Assembly (NCBI RefSeq): GCF_003055625.1
Contig: NZ_CP028811.1
Location: 2,108,001 to 2,172,000 of the forward strand
Direction: 5' to 3'
Origin: Flavobacterium magnum
GTDB taxonomy: Bacteria; Bacteroidota; Bacteroidia; Flavobacteriales; Flavobacteriaceae
Length of the DNA: 64,000 bases
Made by a program: the position numbers and the translations under genes. A model generated the notes under the pieces. It was not told the DNA's origin. It was given only the letters and a program-made list of their open reading frames with translations, and did not search any database. Shown piece by piece: positions 19,239 through 27,203 of this stretch; the first letter of the stretch is position 1; every line of letters begins with the position of its first letter.

Positions 19239-19997
19239 ATGAAAATCGTTATCTCTCCGGCTAAATCGCTCGACTTTGAAACCCCGTTGCCGACAGAACG
19301 GCATACGAAGCCTGCTTTTTTGAAGCAAAGTCGTATCGTACAAGCCGTGGTCAGGAAGAAAAAGCCCGCGGAATTATCCGAATTAATGGATATTTCTGAC
19401 AACCTGGCCCAGCTCAACTGGCAGCGCAACAAAAAATGGAAAACGCCCTTTACCCCTGAGAATGCGCGCCCGGCGATGTACGCTTTTAATGGCGACGTGT
19501 ATCAGGGATTGGATGCGTATTCGATTCCGTTGGAAAAACTGGATGAATTACAAGGCAGCCTGCGTATCCTTTCGGGCTTGTACGGTTTGCTGAAACCATT
19601 GGATTTAATTCAGCCATATCGCCTGGAAATGGGGACACAATTGCCTGTCGGGGAAAGCAAAAACCTTTATGAATTCTGGAAGGCTGATCTTACCAAAGCC
19701 CTGAATAAGGAATTAAAGAAAGGAGAGCTTTTTATCAATCTGGCCAGCCAGGAATATTTCGGGGCGATAGATGTGAAGGCCCTGAAAGTGCCGGTCATCA
19801 CACCTGATTTCAGGGATTTTAAGGATGGAAAACTCAAAACCATCAGTTTCTTTGCAAAGAAAGCACGCGGGATGATGGTACGTTATATTTTAGATACCCA
19901 TGCTCAAACCATTGATGATCTGAAGGGTTTCAATTATGACGGATATCAGTTTGATGCGAATGTGTCAAAGGGAAATCATCTGGTATTTACGCGATAA
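19239..19997 (+). CDS. yaaA: Peroxide stress protein YaaA
   Basis: 252 residues starting MKIVISPAKSLDFET, the diagnostic opening of the YaaA/DUF328 family. Further conserved blocks are ARPAMYAFNGDVYQGLDA, YGLLKPLDLIQPYRLEMG, INLASQEYFGAID and FFAKKARGMM. E. coli YaaA lowers intracellular free iron during hydrogen peroxide stress and has a DNA-binding-like fold. It stands alone, 91 bp after hutH and convergent with the deacetylase gene 10 bp away. Confidence 0.93.
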   Translation: MKIVISPAKSLDFETPLPTERHTKPAFLKQSRIVQAVVRKKKPAELSELMDISDNLAQLNWQRNKKWKTPFTPENARPAMYAFNGDVYQGLDAYSIPLEKLDELQGSLRILSGLYGLLKPLDLIQPYRLEMGTQLPVGESKNLYEFWKADLTKALNKELKKGELFINLASQEYFGAIDVKALKVPVITPDFRDFKDGKLKTISFFAKKARGMMVRYILDTHAQTIDDLKGFNYDGYQFDANVSKGNHLVFTR

Positions 19998-20007
19998 ACC
20001 GCTGTTT

Positions 20008-20796
20008 TTACTTTTGCTGTTCGCGGATGTATTTTGCCACATCAACCATCGTCGCTACCCAAATATCCTTTTCCCGTTTCTTCAGATATTCCAATAGTTT
20101 CCTGTGCTCTCCGGCATCCACATTCATCGGATGCTCGCCGCCCACGCCGTGAAACAGGAATACGATGAACGACCCGGCTTTTTCAGCTTCCTCGACCTGC
20201 GCAATCATTTGTGCGGCTGTTGTCCCATCTTCAACGAAGGCGTTGATGTCGTCCAGATTCACTTCTTTAGCCTGCGGAAATCCTGATGTCCCGCCCCTGG
20301 CACCCACAAAATCATTTCTCAACGCATTGTAATACAAAGTGTCATGAATCGTAAAGTCGCCGCACGGATACGCAAACGTCCTTTGGCCTTTACCATCTAT
20401 GGCCTTGAGCAAAGAATTGTTGATGCGGACTTCGTTGACGGCCCGTGCCACCGTATATCTTGAGAGGTCATTTTCCCGATTTACCCAATCGCGTCCGGGC
20501 AAAGTAGCGTCGCAAGGGTGGTTTAAGCTGTGGTTTCCCAGTTCATGCCCGTTTTTTGCCGCGGCACGCCATTCAGGAATCCTTTCGGAAACGACCCGAG
20601 ACGATCCGACAAGGTAAAAAGTGCCTTTAAAATGAAACGAGTCCAACGTCGGGATGACTTTGTCAAGATGTATATTCAACGCATCGTCATAGGTAAGGAC
20701 GACGGCGCACCGCTTTCCGTTCCAGTGCCGCGCAGCGTTTTGGGCATAACTCAATGAGGCGGCCAATATAGCGATGTAGAGGAATTTATTTTTCAT
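20008..20796 (-). CDS. Secreted polysaccharide deacetylase (NodB homology)
   Basis: 262 residues with a signal peptide (MKNKFLYIAILAASLSYAQ), so probably periplasmic or exported. The NodB motifs are visible: VVLTYDDALNIH (the Asp pair of motif 1) and LGNHSLNHP (the H-S/T-x-x-H metal site of motif 2). It would remove N- or O-acetyl groups from a glycan. The ATG at 20796 was chosen because the upstream extension would overlap the DUF2063 gene and place the signal peptide internally. A TATCTTTG -7-like box at 20817-20824 suggests its own promoter, so membership in the upstream MNIO operon is uncertain. Confidence 0.85.
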   Translation of the reverse strand: MKNKFLYIAILAASLSYAQNAARHWNGKRCAVVLTYDDALNIHLDKVIPTLDSFHFKGTFYLVGSSRVVSERIPEWRAAAKNGHELGNHSLNHPCDATLPGRDWVNRENDLSRYTVARAVNEVRINNSLLKAIDGKGQRTFAYPCGDFTIHDTLYYNALRNDFVGARGGTSGFPQAKEVNLDDINAFVEDGTTAAQMIAQVEEAEKAGSFIVFLFHGVGGEHPMNVDAGEHRKLLEYLKKREKDIWVATMVDVAKYIREQQK

Positions 20797-20816
20797 ATTG
20801 GTAAACATTAGGCTCC

Positions 20817-20824
20817 CAAAGATA
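20817..20824 (-). promoter_or_regulatory. Candidate -7 promoter element of the deacetylase gene
   Basis: Minus strand TATCTTTG matches TAnnTTTG and lies 20 bp upstream of the start codon at 20796. No clear -33 TTTG is present at the expected spacing. Confidence 0.35.
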
Positions 20825-20855
20825 GTAAAATTCCCAGGCGGGAAAGAAGCCTCTA

Positions 20856-21653
20856 TTACATCGAAATCGACACAAAGAAGCCGCAGGCGATAAAGGTTTT
20901 TCGCCAAACCGGCCACACTTCGTCTAATCTCACGCTCTCGATATTGAGACGCGCGATGAGCTTTTCTTTGGCTTCAGGGATGGATAACCCATTTTTTAGA
21001 TATGTTAAAAAGCAATATTGGTCGGAACCGATGGGGAACAATCCGAGGCGGTAATTCTGCCTCGAAACCGCACACCAGTTTTTTTGCGGGAAGGGCAACT
21101 CCGGCGTCTTTTCTGCACAGAAATCGAGGAAATAACTGCAGATCGGGAATTGGTGCTCAAAAAGATGCAGTGTGGGGGAAACCTGGAGCAACTGATCGGG
21201 TGTACCTCCAACAATCCTTTCATCGTCATTACTCTCCATGTCGAAGGTGATGGAAAGCGCGTATTCGAAAGCGGCCAGTTCAATCATAAAATCAGGCCAG
21301 GTTTCCTTCTCAGTACTTTCGGCATCCGGTCTTGTTAAGGAAAGGAAATCGGCAAATTTCTCACCTAAATTATTCAGTGTATAACTTATCGAAGGATTGC
21401 TGTCGAGGTATTGGTCGGCAAAGGCCTGAAACAGTTCTTCTCCCAAAGCATACGCCAAAGCCTTGAACTGGCTTTGCATGCAGGAACGAAGCCGCGCGAT
21501 GTAACTGTGCCGGTAAATGTTCAGGTGCTGTGCCGCGGAGAGCCTTTGGGAATCACAGACCATATCCGCTGCGGTTTGCCCGGAAGGGGACACGGGAACG
21601 GAGTTCACGAGCATGGACTGCATCCAGAATTGTATTTCGCGGATACCTGACAT
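20856..21653 (-). CDS. DUF2063 (HvfC/BufC-like) partner protein of the MNIO enzyme
   Basis: 265 residues. The N-terminal half matches the DUF2063 family: RLSAAQHLNIYRHSYIARLRSCMQSQFKALAYALG followed in the usual order by LFQAFADQYLDSNPSISY and LGEKFADFL. Proteins of this family are encoded next to DUF692 enzymes (HvfB-HvfC, BufB-BufC) and are thought to deliver the precursor peptide to the oxidase. Its start is 2 bp after the DUF692 stop, so coupling is likely. The C-terminal half is divergent. Confidence 0.85.
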   Translation of the reverse strand: MSGIREIQFWMQSMLVNSVPVSPSGQTAADMVCDSQRLSAAQHLNIYRHSYIARLRSCMQSQFKALAYALGEELFQAFADQYLDSNPSISYTLNNLGEKFADFLSLTRPDAESTEKETWPDFMIELAAFEYALSITFDMESNDDERIVGGTPDQLLQVSPTLHLFEHQFPICSYFLDFCAEKTPELPFPQKNWCAVSRQNYRLGLFPIGSDQYCFLTYLKNGLSIPEAKEKLIARLNIESVRLDEVWPVWRKTFIACGFFVSISM

Positions 21654-21655
21654 GC

Positions 21656-22594
21656 TTACAGCCTGATTTCGTTGACGAGGAAATCAACAGGATTTGAAAT
21701 TTGAAACTCTGGAGTTGCGACGCTGCCGGTATTGACGTGCTGGCTATGAAACCCTTGCATGAATTGTTTGGATTTCATGAGTTCTTCGTAATAGACGTCG
21801 AACGCGGGGATGTTACCATCCCATTCGAGCAAGGTGGCCGTGCCTCCAGTAAGCTGCCAGGCGAGTGAGAACAATTCCCACACCTTGTCGGTGACCTCCC
21901 GGTCGTGCGTATCGATGATGTAATCGCCGCAGTGCTGGTGTCCGGCAATGTGCATCTGTACGATACGGTCGTGCGGCAATTGCTTTATATAATGTATCGG
22001 GTCAAAGTCGTTGTTGAACGAAGACACATAGACATTGTTTACATCTAGCAGCAGTCCGCAACCGGTTTCTTCGGCCATGTATCGCAGGAAATCATATTCT
22101 GCAATCGTGGATTGTTTGAAAGTGAGGTAAGTGCTGGGGTTTTCCAGGACCAATGGGCGTTCGAGGAAATCCTGTACGTGATTGATCCGCCCGATAATGT
22201 GTTTGAGCGATTCGTCATTGAGGACTACGGGCAGTAAATCATGTGTGTTTAACATGTTGATGCCCGTCCAGCAAAGATGATCGCTGACCCACAATGGTTT
22301 TATTTCGGAAGCCAGTGCCTTCAGTTTTGTGAGGTATCCGGCATTAAGCGGATCGGTACTGCCTATAGAAAGCGATACCCCATGCATGACCAAAGGGTAT
22401 CGCTCCATCAATTGTCTTAGTATGTGGCGTGGCCGTCCGCCGGAATCCATGAAGTTTTCTGAAATGATCTCAAACCAATCTACTTCCGGTTGATGTTTAA
22501 GGATATGGTCGAAGTGTACGCTTCTTAATCCAAGGCCAAGACCTGGATTGGGCATTGCCCTGACCATATCGCTATAAGTTGCCACTGATTTCAT
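21656..22594 (-). CDS. DUF692 multinuclear non-haem iron oxidative enzyme (MNIO, BufB/HvfB-like)
   Basis: 312 residues with the TIM-barrel DUF692 signature. Likely metal ligands lie in LRSVHFDHIL, WFEIISENFMD, MHGVSLSIG, WVSDHLCW, LVLENPSTY, LLLDVNNVYVSSFN and MHIAGHQHCGDYIIDTHD, which match the His/Asp/Glu blocks of MbnB, TglH and HvfB. Known members use an iron cluster and oxygen to rebuild cysteine residues in ribosomally made peptides (oxazolone-thioamide or thiooxazole products). The gene starts 3 bp after a cysteine-rich protein gene, the probable substrate, and ends 2 bp before the DUF2063 partner. The enzyme family is clear; the product is not known. Confidence 0.9.
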   Translation of the reverse strand: MKSVATYSDMVRAMPNPGLGLGLRSVHFDHILKHQPEVDWFEIISENFMDSGGRPRHILRQLMERYPLVMHGVSLSIGSTDPLNAGYLTKLKALASEIKPLWVSDHLCWTGINMLNTHDLLPVVLNDESLKHIIGRINHVQDFLERPLVLENPSTYLTFKQSTIAEYDFLRYMAEETGCGLLLDVNNVYVSSFNNDFDPIHYIKQLPHDRIVQMHIAGHQHCGDYIIDTHDREVTDKVWELFSLAWQLTGGTATLLEWDGNIPAFDVYYEELMKSKQFMQGFHSQHVNTGSVATPEFQISNPVDFLVNEIRL

Positions 22595-22597
22595 AAG

Positions 22598-23185
22598 TTA
22601 TTCTTTCCCGCCTTCACAAAGTTTTTTGGCATTGTTTGCCGGGTTGTTGAATCCGAAGGAACAACTTTTGTTGCCGCTGTTCCCGCATGAGTCATAAGAT
22701 CCCAGTACAGATGTCAGCCAGGCCTGCGGCGGTCCGCATTCAAACGGAGCGGGCCCGAAGTTCCGGTTGGCATCCGTCATCCTTTTTTCAAAAATAACGC
22801 GGGCGCGCTTCCAGGTGCTCAATCCCTGGTTGTCACCCAGCGTGCTGAAGCGCTCTGCCTGGATGGGCACGGCGCAGCTTCCCTGCCAGGCGCAGTTGTT
22901 ATTTCCGGGATTCATCTGCTGTTCAGCGTCACCGTAGAGTCCGCATCCGCCCTGGTTACGGCAGTTGTTGAGCGTCTGGCAGTTGTGCTGTTCTGCCGTG
23001 GCGCAGTACCCGGTGCCGGCACAATTGTTTGCGCCCGTCCGGTCGTGCCCTTTGCAGGCATTGAGTCCCATGCAAACGTGCAGCTCGACAGGGACTTTTA
23101 AACTTTTCGGGGCGGAAGGCGCTGCCGGATCCGGTGCCTTGCCGCCGCACATTGATAATTCGGAATTGTATTTTGTTGTAGCCAT
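22598..23185 (-). CDS. Cysteine-rich protein, candidate substrate of the MNIO enzyme
   Basis: 195 residues with 14 cysteines at 13, 38, 44, 55, 61, 69, 75, 81, 98, 104, 150, 167, 175 and 190. Nine lie in a central block with repeated C-x3-[NG]-x-C pairs: CMGLNAC, CAGTGYC, CQTLNNC, CRNQGGC and CAWQGSC. There is no signal peptide (MATTKYNSELSMCGG), unlike the exported bufferins (DUF2282) and HvfA. Its position directly before the DUF692 gene, 3 bp apart, is the place where precursor genes lie in known MNIO operons. It is larger than typical precursors. Function as a modified, perhaps metal-binding, product is inference. The upstream ferritin-like gene ends 38 bp before the start. Confidence 0.85.
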   Translation of the reverse strand: MATTKYNSELSMCGGKAPDPAAPSAPKSLKVPVELHVCMGLNACKGHDRTGANNCAGTGYCATAEQHNCQTLNNCRNQGGCGLYGDAEQQMNPGNNNCAWQGSCAVPIQAERFSTLGDNQGLSTWKRARVIFEKRMTDANRNFGPAPFECGPPQAWLTSVLGSYDSCGNSGNKSCSFGFNNPANNAKKLCEGGKE

Positions 23186-23223
23186 AAGTTCTTTAAATAA
23201 ATGTTTTGCAAAATGAAAATCGA

Positions 23224-24624
23224 TTATTTTAAATCCACGTCCGGGAGGTCATTGATCCTGACTCCGAGATATGAGATTGCCGGATATACCGCCACGGCTG
23301 CTGCGTATAACGCCTGTAATTGTGCTTTAGGACGTGCCACCGGACTGAAATTGTAGTTTTCGAACGTGGGGGAGGCGTAGTATTCCTTACCGTCGTCGGC
23401 CCTGTATTTCAGTTTCATGATGTCGCCGCAAAGCGAGTTCAGGATAAAGATCATCGATTTGTGGATGCCGAACATGAACGTTTCATATTGGGTACTTCCC
23501 GATTTGCGGTAGCATTCCTCAATCATCACAAAAATGTATGTGTATACGCCGTTGATCAGGTCTGACACCGGTGCGATATGTGCCGGATAATCGGTCGTGG
23601 CCGGATTACTGCGGATGTCCATCACAAACAGCTCACTGAAGTGGATATCGGTGATGCCCAGGGCGTCGTATTGCTTTTCCATAGCATAATACGTCTGGTA
23701 TATCTCGGCGAATTTTTCGAAATGAGATACTTCCCGGCCCGGTTCCGGCTTGAATTGGTATTTGAGCAAAGCGGCAAAATCGAGGTTGTTGTCCTTGTCC
23801 AGATACGGCGCATCGGGAACGAGCCTGCCTTCGCCCTGCTCGACAATCAGGTTGATGGCCGCTACTGCAGAATCACGGTCCTTAACGCAAATCAGGTCAC
23901 CGCCTTCATTTTCGTTGGTGAATACCGGCTTGTGGTTTTTGTCATAATAAATGGTGTCGATATTGTTCTGCGCGTAGTAGCCCTTTTCGGGTACGAGCTG
24001 CGGTGCGCGGGTGTTGTAGCGAAGGCCGGGATTCTTATCCAGGCAGTCGATGACCATATCATAAAACTCACCGATTGTCGGATAGGGAATGTAGTTGCGC
24101 GCGGCCTTGAGCGTTTTCTGCTTGGGCTTCATCGGTTTCTCGATATTCAGGAAGGTTTCGAGTTGCGCCATGTCCAGTTTTGACGTATTGATCTTCAAAG
24201 CGGGCTTATGCCCCGGAAGATCGCATGGCCAGGTTGCCGGTGAGCGGCCATAAAGAATTGGCTGCCCGGCCAACGCCTGCTTGATGTTTGACGAAAGGGC
24301 CATATGCAGCATTTCCTCAATGGCGACGCTCATGATGATTGCCCCGGCCTTGTTTGCAAATACCATAATATCAGCAGAAAGGTTTAGGGCCATCTCACTG
24401 GCTTCCTCAAAAGTGTAGCGTGGTTCCCTGTCGATTTTGAGCAGCGCATTGGTCAGCGAATTGATCATCGCCTGCTGGTTGGGTGCCCTGTTGATGGAGT
24501 AATAGGTAAAAAGGTAGGTCGGAATCGTCGAAATCTCAATCTCGATCGCCTGCTGTACGGCTTCGCCGAGATTTTCCGGAGTCACCCTTTCAGCCTTCTC
24601 GCCGAAAAATTTTTGGTGTATCAT
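23224..24624 (-). CDS. Ferritin-like domain protein (VioB/RebD-type PF12902 fold)
   Basis: 466 residues from the ATG at 24624. The N-terminal region has the ferritin-like PF12902 signature: AIEIEISTIPTYLFTYYSIN with a likely iron-ligand Glu, then SVAIEEMLHMALSSN giving an E-E-x-x-H site, and a late TYIFVMIEECYRKSG helix. This fold occurs in the iminophenyl-pyruvate dimer synthases of bisindole pathways, but no other such gene is present here. An upstream TTG start at 24669 was rejected because it lies in a promoter-like TAAGTTTG element. It is the first gene of the cluster with the Cys-rich protein and the DUF692/DUF2063 pair. A role in iron supply or in a further oxidation step is speculation. 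Confidence 0.8.
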   Translation of the reverse strand: MIHQKFFGEKAERVTPENLGEAVQQAIEIEISTIPTYLFTYYSINRAPNQQAMINSLTNALLKIDREPRYTFEEASEMALNLSADIMVFANKAGAIIMSVAIEEMLHMALSSNIKQALAGQPILYGRSPATWPCDLPGHKPALKINTSKLDMAQLETFLNIEKPMKPKQKTLKAARNYIPYPTIGEFYDMVIDCLDKNPGLRYNTRAPQLVPEKGYYAQNNIDTIYYDKNHKPVFTNENEGGDLICVKDRDSAVAAINLIVEQGEGRLVPDAPYLDKDNNLDFAALLKYQFKPEPGREVSHFEKFAEIYQTYYAMEKQYDALGITDIHFSELFVMDIRSNPATTDYPAHIAPVSDLINGVYTYIFVMIEECYRKSGSTQYETFMFGIHKSMIFILNSLCGDIMKLKYRADDGKEYYASPTFENYNFSPVARPKAQLQALYAAAVAVYPAISYLGVRINDLPDVDLK

Positions 24625-24666
24625 CTTAAGTTTTGGTTTTTGATTGGTTTTTAAATTGTCAATAGC

Positions 24667-24674
24667 CAAACTTA
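24667..24674 (-). promoter_or_regulatory. Candidate -7 element for the ferritin-like/MNIO operon
   Basis: Minus strand TAAGTTTG matches the Bacteroidota -7 consensus TAnnTTTG. It lies 42 bp upstream of the ATG at 24624. A -33 TTTG at the usual distance was not found. Confidence 0.4.
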
Positions 24675-24750
24675 GAGAATAGGATTGGGGTGGATACGCG
24701 TAGTTATACCTGATTTTTTTATCATGGTGTGGAGAAACCAGCCATGCCTT

Positions 24751-24902
24751 CAGCCTTCGGCCACCACCCCGGCCTGCGGCCTGCGGTCACCACCCAGCCT
24801 TCCGCCTGTGGTTACCGCCGCGGCCTTAGGCCTTCGGTTACCACCCCGGCCTGCGGCCTAAGGTCACCACCCCGGCCTTCGGCCACCCCTCCGGAGGAGG
24901 GG
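24751..24902. repeat. GC-rich intergenic repeat cluster (GGCCTKCGGCC units)
   Basis: About six units of 25-27 bp are built from GGCC-TKC-GGCC palindromes separated by NACCACCCC. The last unit runs into CACCCCTCC-GGAGGAGGGG, itself a near-palindrome. Base composition differs sharply from the AT-rich sequence on both sides. A related single copy is at 26881-26920. The region lies between the MNIO operon start and the end of the DUF983 gene and carries no credible gene. Confidence 0.75.
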
Positions 24903-24932
24903 AATGGTCGTGGGAACTAGAATGATGTTTTC

Positions 24933-25313
24933 TTAGGCGCTGAGTGCCTTTTCATAGTTTACAAATATGTTGATGTAGATACTCCGGGCGCCGCGCGTGA
25001 TCAGGGGCAGGAGTACAAACAAGGTGGCAAATATGGAAATGAAAGAAACGTCGACACCGGCGTGGAAGCCGTAGTGCGTAATCAAAAACGAGAAAAGCCC
25101 GGCCATTACTGCAAGTCCGTAGCTGACATACATCGCCCCGAAGAAGAAATTCGGTTCGACCATGAACCGGAAACCGCAATGGCTGCAATGTTCGTGCATG
25201 GTAAGCATTTTAGTGACGTTGTACGGATTTTTGTGGATGTACATTTTGCCTGACTGGCATTTCGGGCAGGTTCCGGTGGCGATGCTGTATAGTTTTGTTC
25301 CTTTGGTGCACAT
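24933..25313 (-). CDS. DUF983 family membrane protein
   Basis: 126 residues. Two CxxC pairs (CPKCQSG and HCSHCGFRF) form a likely zinc ribbon at the N-terminus, followed by two hydrophobic helices near residues 60-80 and 90-108. The WxxFxxGA-type segment here reads PNFFFGAMYVSYG. This is the layout of DUF983, a small membrane family of unknown function common in Bacteroidota. It is divergent from the AraC-type gene. Confidence 0.85.
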   Translation of the reverse strand: MCTKGTKLYSIATGTCPKCQSGKMYIHKNPYNVTKMLTMHEHCSHCGFRFMVEPNFFFGAMYVSYGLAVMAGLFSFLITHYGFHAGVDVSFISIFATLFVLLPLITRGARSIYINIFVNYEKALSA

Positions 25314-25461
25314 GGTGAATAATTTTTAACTGACTTTGATCCTTACTTTATATTGATGAAACTTCTTCTTTTTGTCACTCGGATTTATTTGACAAAGGTC
25401 CGGATATTTTGAGATGAATCGTTGGTGCGTATTGCGTAGAAAATGGTACTTTTAGGACATT

Positions 25462-26331
25462 ATGAACGAAATCGCCATACTCAACATCAATCAGTTCCGG
25501 AAGCCGGAAGCCGGGGAGGATTTTTACGCCAATACGTTGGCAAATCATTTGGTGACAAGCCATAAGCATATAGAGCGGCCGCACAAGCACGACTTTTATG
25601 CTGCCATCTTATTCACGAAAGGGACGGGTAGGCACCATATCGATTTCAGGACATTTAACGTAAAACCGGGCTCCCTGTTCCTGATGTCGCCCGGGCAAGC
25701 CCATAGCTGGTCCCTTTCTGCGGAAGCGGACGGATTCATATTCTTCCATACCAAAGCGTTTTATGACCTGCATTTCATCAACGGTATTGACAGTTTTACA
25801 TTTTTTTCGCCGTTGCGCAATACATGTGAGCTCGTGCTGGATGGCGTGGCATTGCAGGAAACGGAACAACGGTTTGTCAAAATTCTCGCGGAAAGTGGCG
25901 GGGCGGCATTGAAGCGTGACGAACTGATCCTGAGCCTCCTCAGCCAAATTTACATCGGGTTTGGGCGCGCTGCTGCAGATCAAAATCCCATCAACGCTGC
26001 ACAGCATTCTTATTCTGTGAGATTCCACGAATTTGAAAAGTACGTAGAACAGCACTTCCGCACTGAGAAATCCGCCGAAGCCTATGCCGGGATGATGCAC
26101 ATGACAGCCAAACACCTGAACCGCATCAACAAGGCGGTAATCGGCAAAACAACCACCGACATCATCACGGAACGTGTGCTGCTCGAAGCCAAACGGATGC
26201 TGATCCATTCGAGGAAAAACCTCAGTGAGATTGCCTATGAGTTGGGATTTGAGGACTATGGGTATTTTTCGAAACTGTTTAAAAGACGGGTTGGCGTTGG
26301 GGTTAGGGAGTTTCAGTCGCAGTCACAGTAG
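25462..26331 (+). CDS. AraC family transcriptional regulator
   Basis: 289 residues. An N-terminal cupin-like sensing domain (HKHIERPHKHDFYAAILFTKGTG... with PGSLFLMSPGQAHSW) is followed by a C-terminal AraC-type double helix-turn-helix from about residue 190 (MTAKHLNRINKAV, then LSEIAYELGFEDYGYFSKLFKRRVG). It would activate or repress a nearby or distant operon in response to a small ligand. The start ATG at 25462 follows a TACTTTTA box by about 17 bp. It is divergent from DUF983; the target is unknown. A 21-bp tandem array begins 30 bp after the stop. Confidence 0.88.
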   Translation: MNEIAILNINQFRKPEAGEDFYANTLANHLVTSHKHIERPHKHDFYAAILFTKGTGRHHIDFRTFNVKPGSLFLMSPGQAHSWSLSAEADGFIFFHTKAFYDLHFINGIDSFTFFSPLRNTCELVLDGVALQETEQRFVKILAESGGAALKRDELILSLLSQIYIGFGRAAADQNPINAAQHSYSVRFHEFEKYVEQHFRTEKSAEAYAGMMHMTAKHLNRINKAVIGKTTTDIITERVLLEAKRMLIHSRKNLSEIAYELGFEDYGYFSKLFKRRVGVGVREFQSQSQ

Positions 26332-26361
26332 GCCGTTGCAGCAGGTGGTCGCATTGCGGAC

Positions 26362-26622
26362 GTCGATGGCGAGGCCGCGAACGTCGATGGCAAAGGCGCG
26401 AAGGTCGATGGCAAAGGCGCGAACGTCAATGGCAAAGGCGCGAACGTCGATGGCAAGGCCGCGAATGTCAATGGCAAGCGCGCGAACGTCGATGGCAAGG
26501 CCGCGAACGTCAATGGCAAGCGCGCGAACATCGATGGCAAAGGCGCGAAGGTCGATGGCAAAGGCGCGACCGTCGATGGCAGGGGCGCGAAGATCGATGG
26601 CAGGGGCGCGACCGTCGATGCC
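26362..26622 (+). repeat. 21-bp tandem repeat array, 12 units (array 1)
   Basis: Twelve full units of exactly 21 bp (26362-26613) and a partial thirteenth. The consensus is GTCGATGGC, five variable bases, then CGCGAAC. Variation is concentrated in the 5-bp centre (AAAGG, AAGGC, AAGCG, GGGGC) and at the first and last bases. Since 21 is a multiple of three, several frames stay open and give 7-residue repeats, but none has a credible start or partner. No spacers are present, so it is not a CRISPR. A second array of the same unit lies at 62938-63197 in the opposite orientation. Confidence 0.9.
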
Positions 26623-26880
26623 TTAAAATAAACTTCCGGCGTATCCAAAGAAAACTATAGCGACATCCCACACCTGCCCGAATGTTGAAACGAAGATTTT
26701 GGTAGACTTAATAATTCTCATACTAATACAAGTGTTTTCAGCTAAATATACATCAATTGGCGAATCGTATGTACTATACAACGAAATAATTGTTGGAAAA
26801 CGTTTTTTTTATTTGTGATATTTTTAAATTTCGCATGAATTGTAGGTTCAGGGTTGAAATATAAAAAGGATTGACGTTTT

Positions 26881-26920
26881 AACCACCCGGCCTGCGGCCA
26901 CCCTTATGGAGGAGCGGATT
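26881..26920. repeat. Single copy of the GGCCTKCGGCC intergenic repeat
   Basis: ACCACCCGGCCTGCGGCC followed by ACCC...GGAGGAGCGG resembles the end of the 24751-24902 cluster, with a few changes in the second palindrome. The rest of the 26640-26942 gap is AT-rich and shows no gene. Confidence 0.55.
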
Positions 26921-26942
26921 GGAGCCCGGCCATCAATATTGT

Positions 26943-27203
26943 ATGAAAACAAACACCAAGGTAAAACTGATGTCGTTTTTAGGGCGGCAAAGTGCGGAGC
27001 AGGAAATCCATGCAGAAAACGACTATTGGAAATTGATTGGCGAGACGGGCGTGGTGCTGGGTGAAACCAGAAATGCCTATGGCAGGCTGCTGATTTTGTT
27101 TGACAATGACCTGGACCGCTTTGGCGTTGCGAACCACAACGCGGTAAGGAATTCGTTGTGGATTGTGCCGGAAGATCTGGAAATTGTGGATGATAATGAT
27201 TAG
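26943..27203 (+). CDS. Conserved small protein of unknown function
   Basis: 86 residues starting MKTNTKVKLMSFLGRQ and ending LWIVPEDLEIVDDND. The pattern of beta-strand-like segments (GVVLGETRNAYGRLLILFDNDLDRFG, NSLWIVPEDLE) resembles small single-domain proteins I recall from other Flavobacterium genomes, but I cannot name a domain. An upstream TTG start at 26919 is possible but lies in the repeat. The start codon follows a short AT-poor region with no clear promoter. Confidence 0.6.
   Translation: MKTNTKVKLMSFLGRQSAEQEIHAENDYWKLIGETGVVLGETRNAYGRLLILFDNDLDRFGVANHNAVRNSLWIVPEDLEIVDDND

Noticed and set aside
23578..24183. 201-codon frame on the plus strand
   Set aside because: It lies wholly antisense to the ferritin-like gene, which has clear family motifs.
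23224..24669. Longer start of the ferritin-like gene at the TTG
   Set aside because: The TTG is part of a TAAGTTTG promoter-like element, and the ATG at 24624 has an A-rich upstream region typical of this group.
26225..26648. Two overlapping reading frames with 7-residue repeats across tandem array 1
   Set aside because: Both follow from the 21-bp period. They lack any credible start region or family, and one overlaps the AraC gene.
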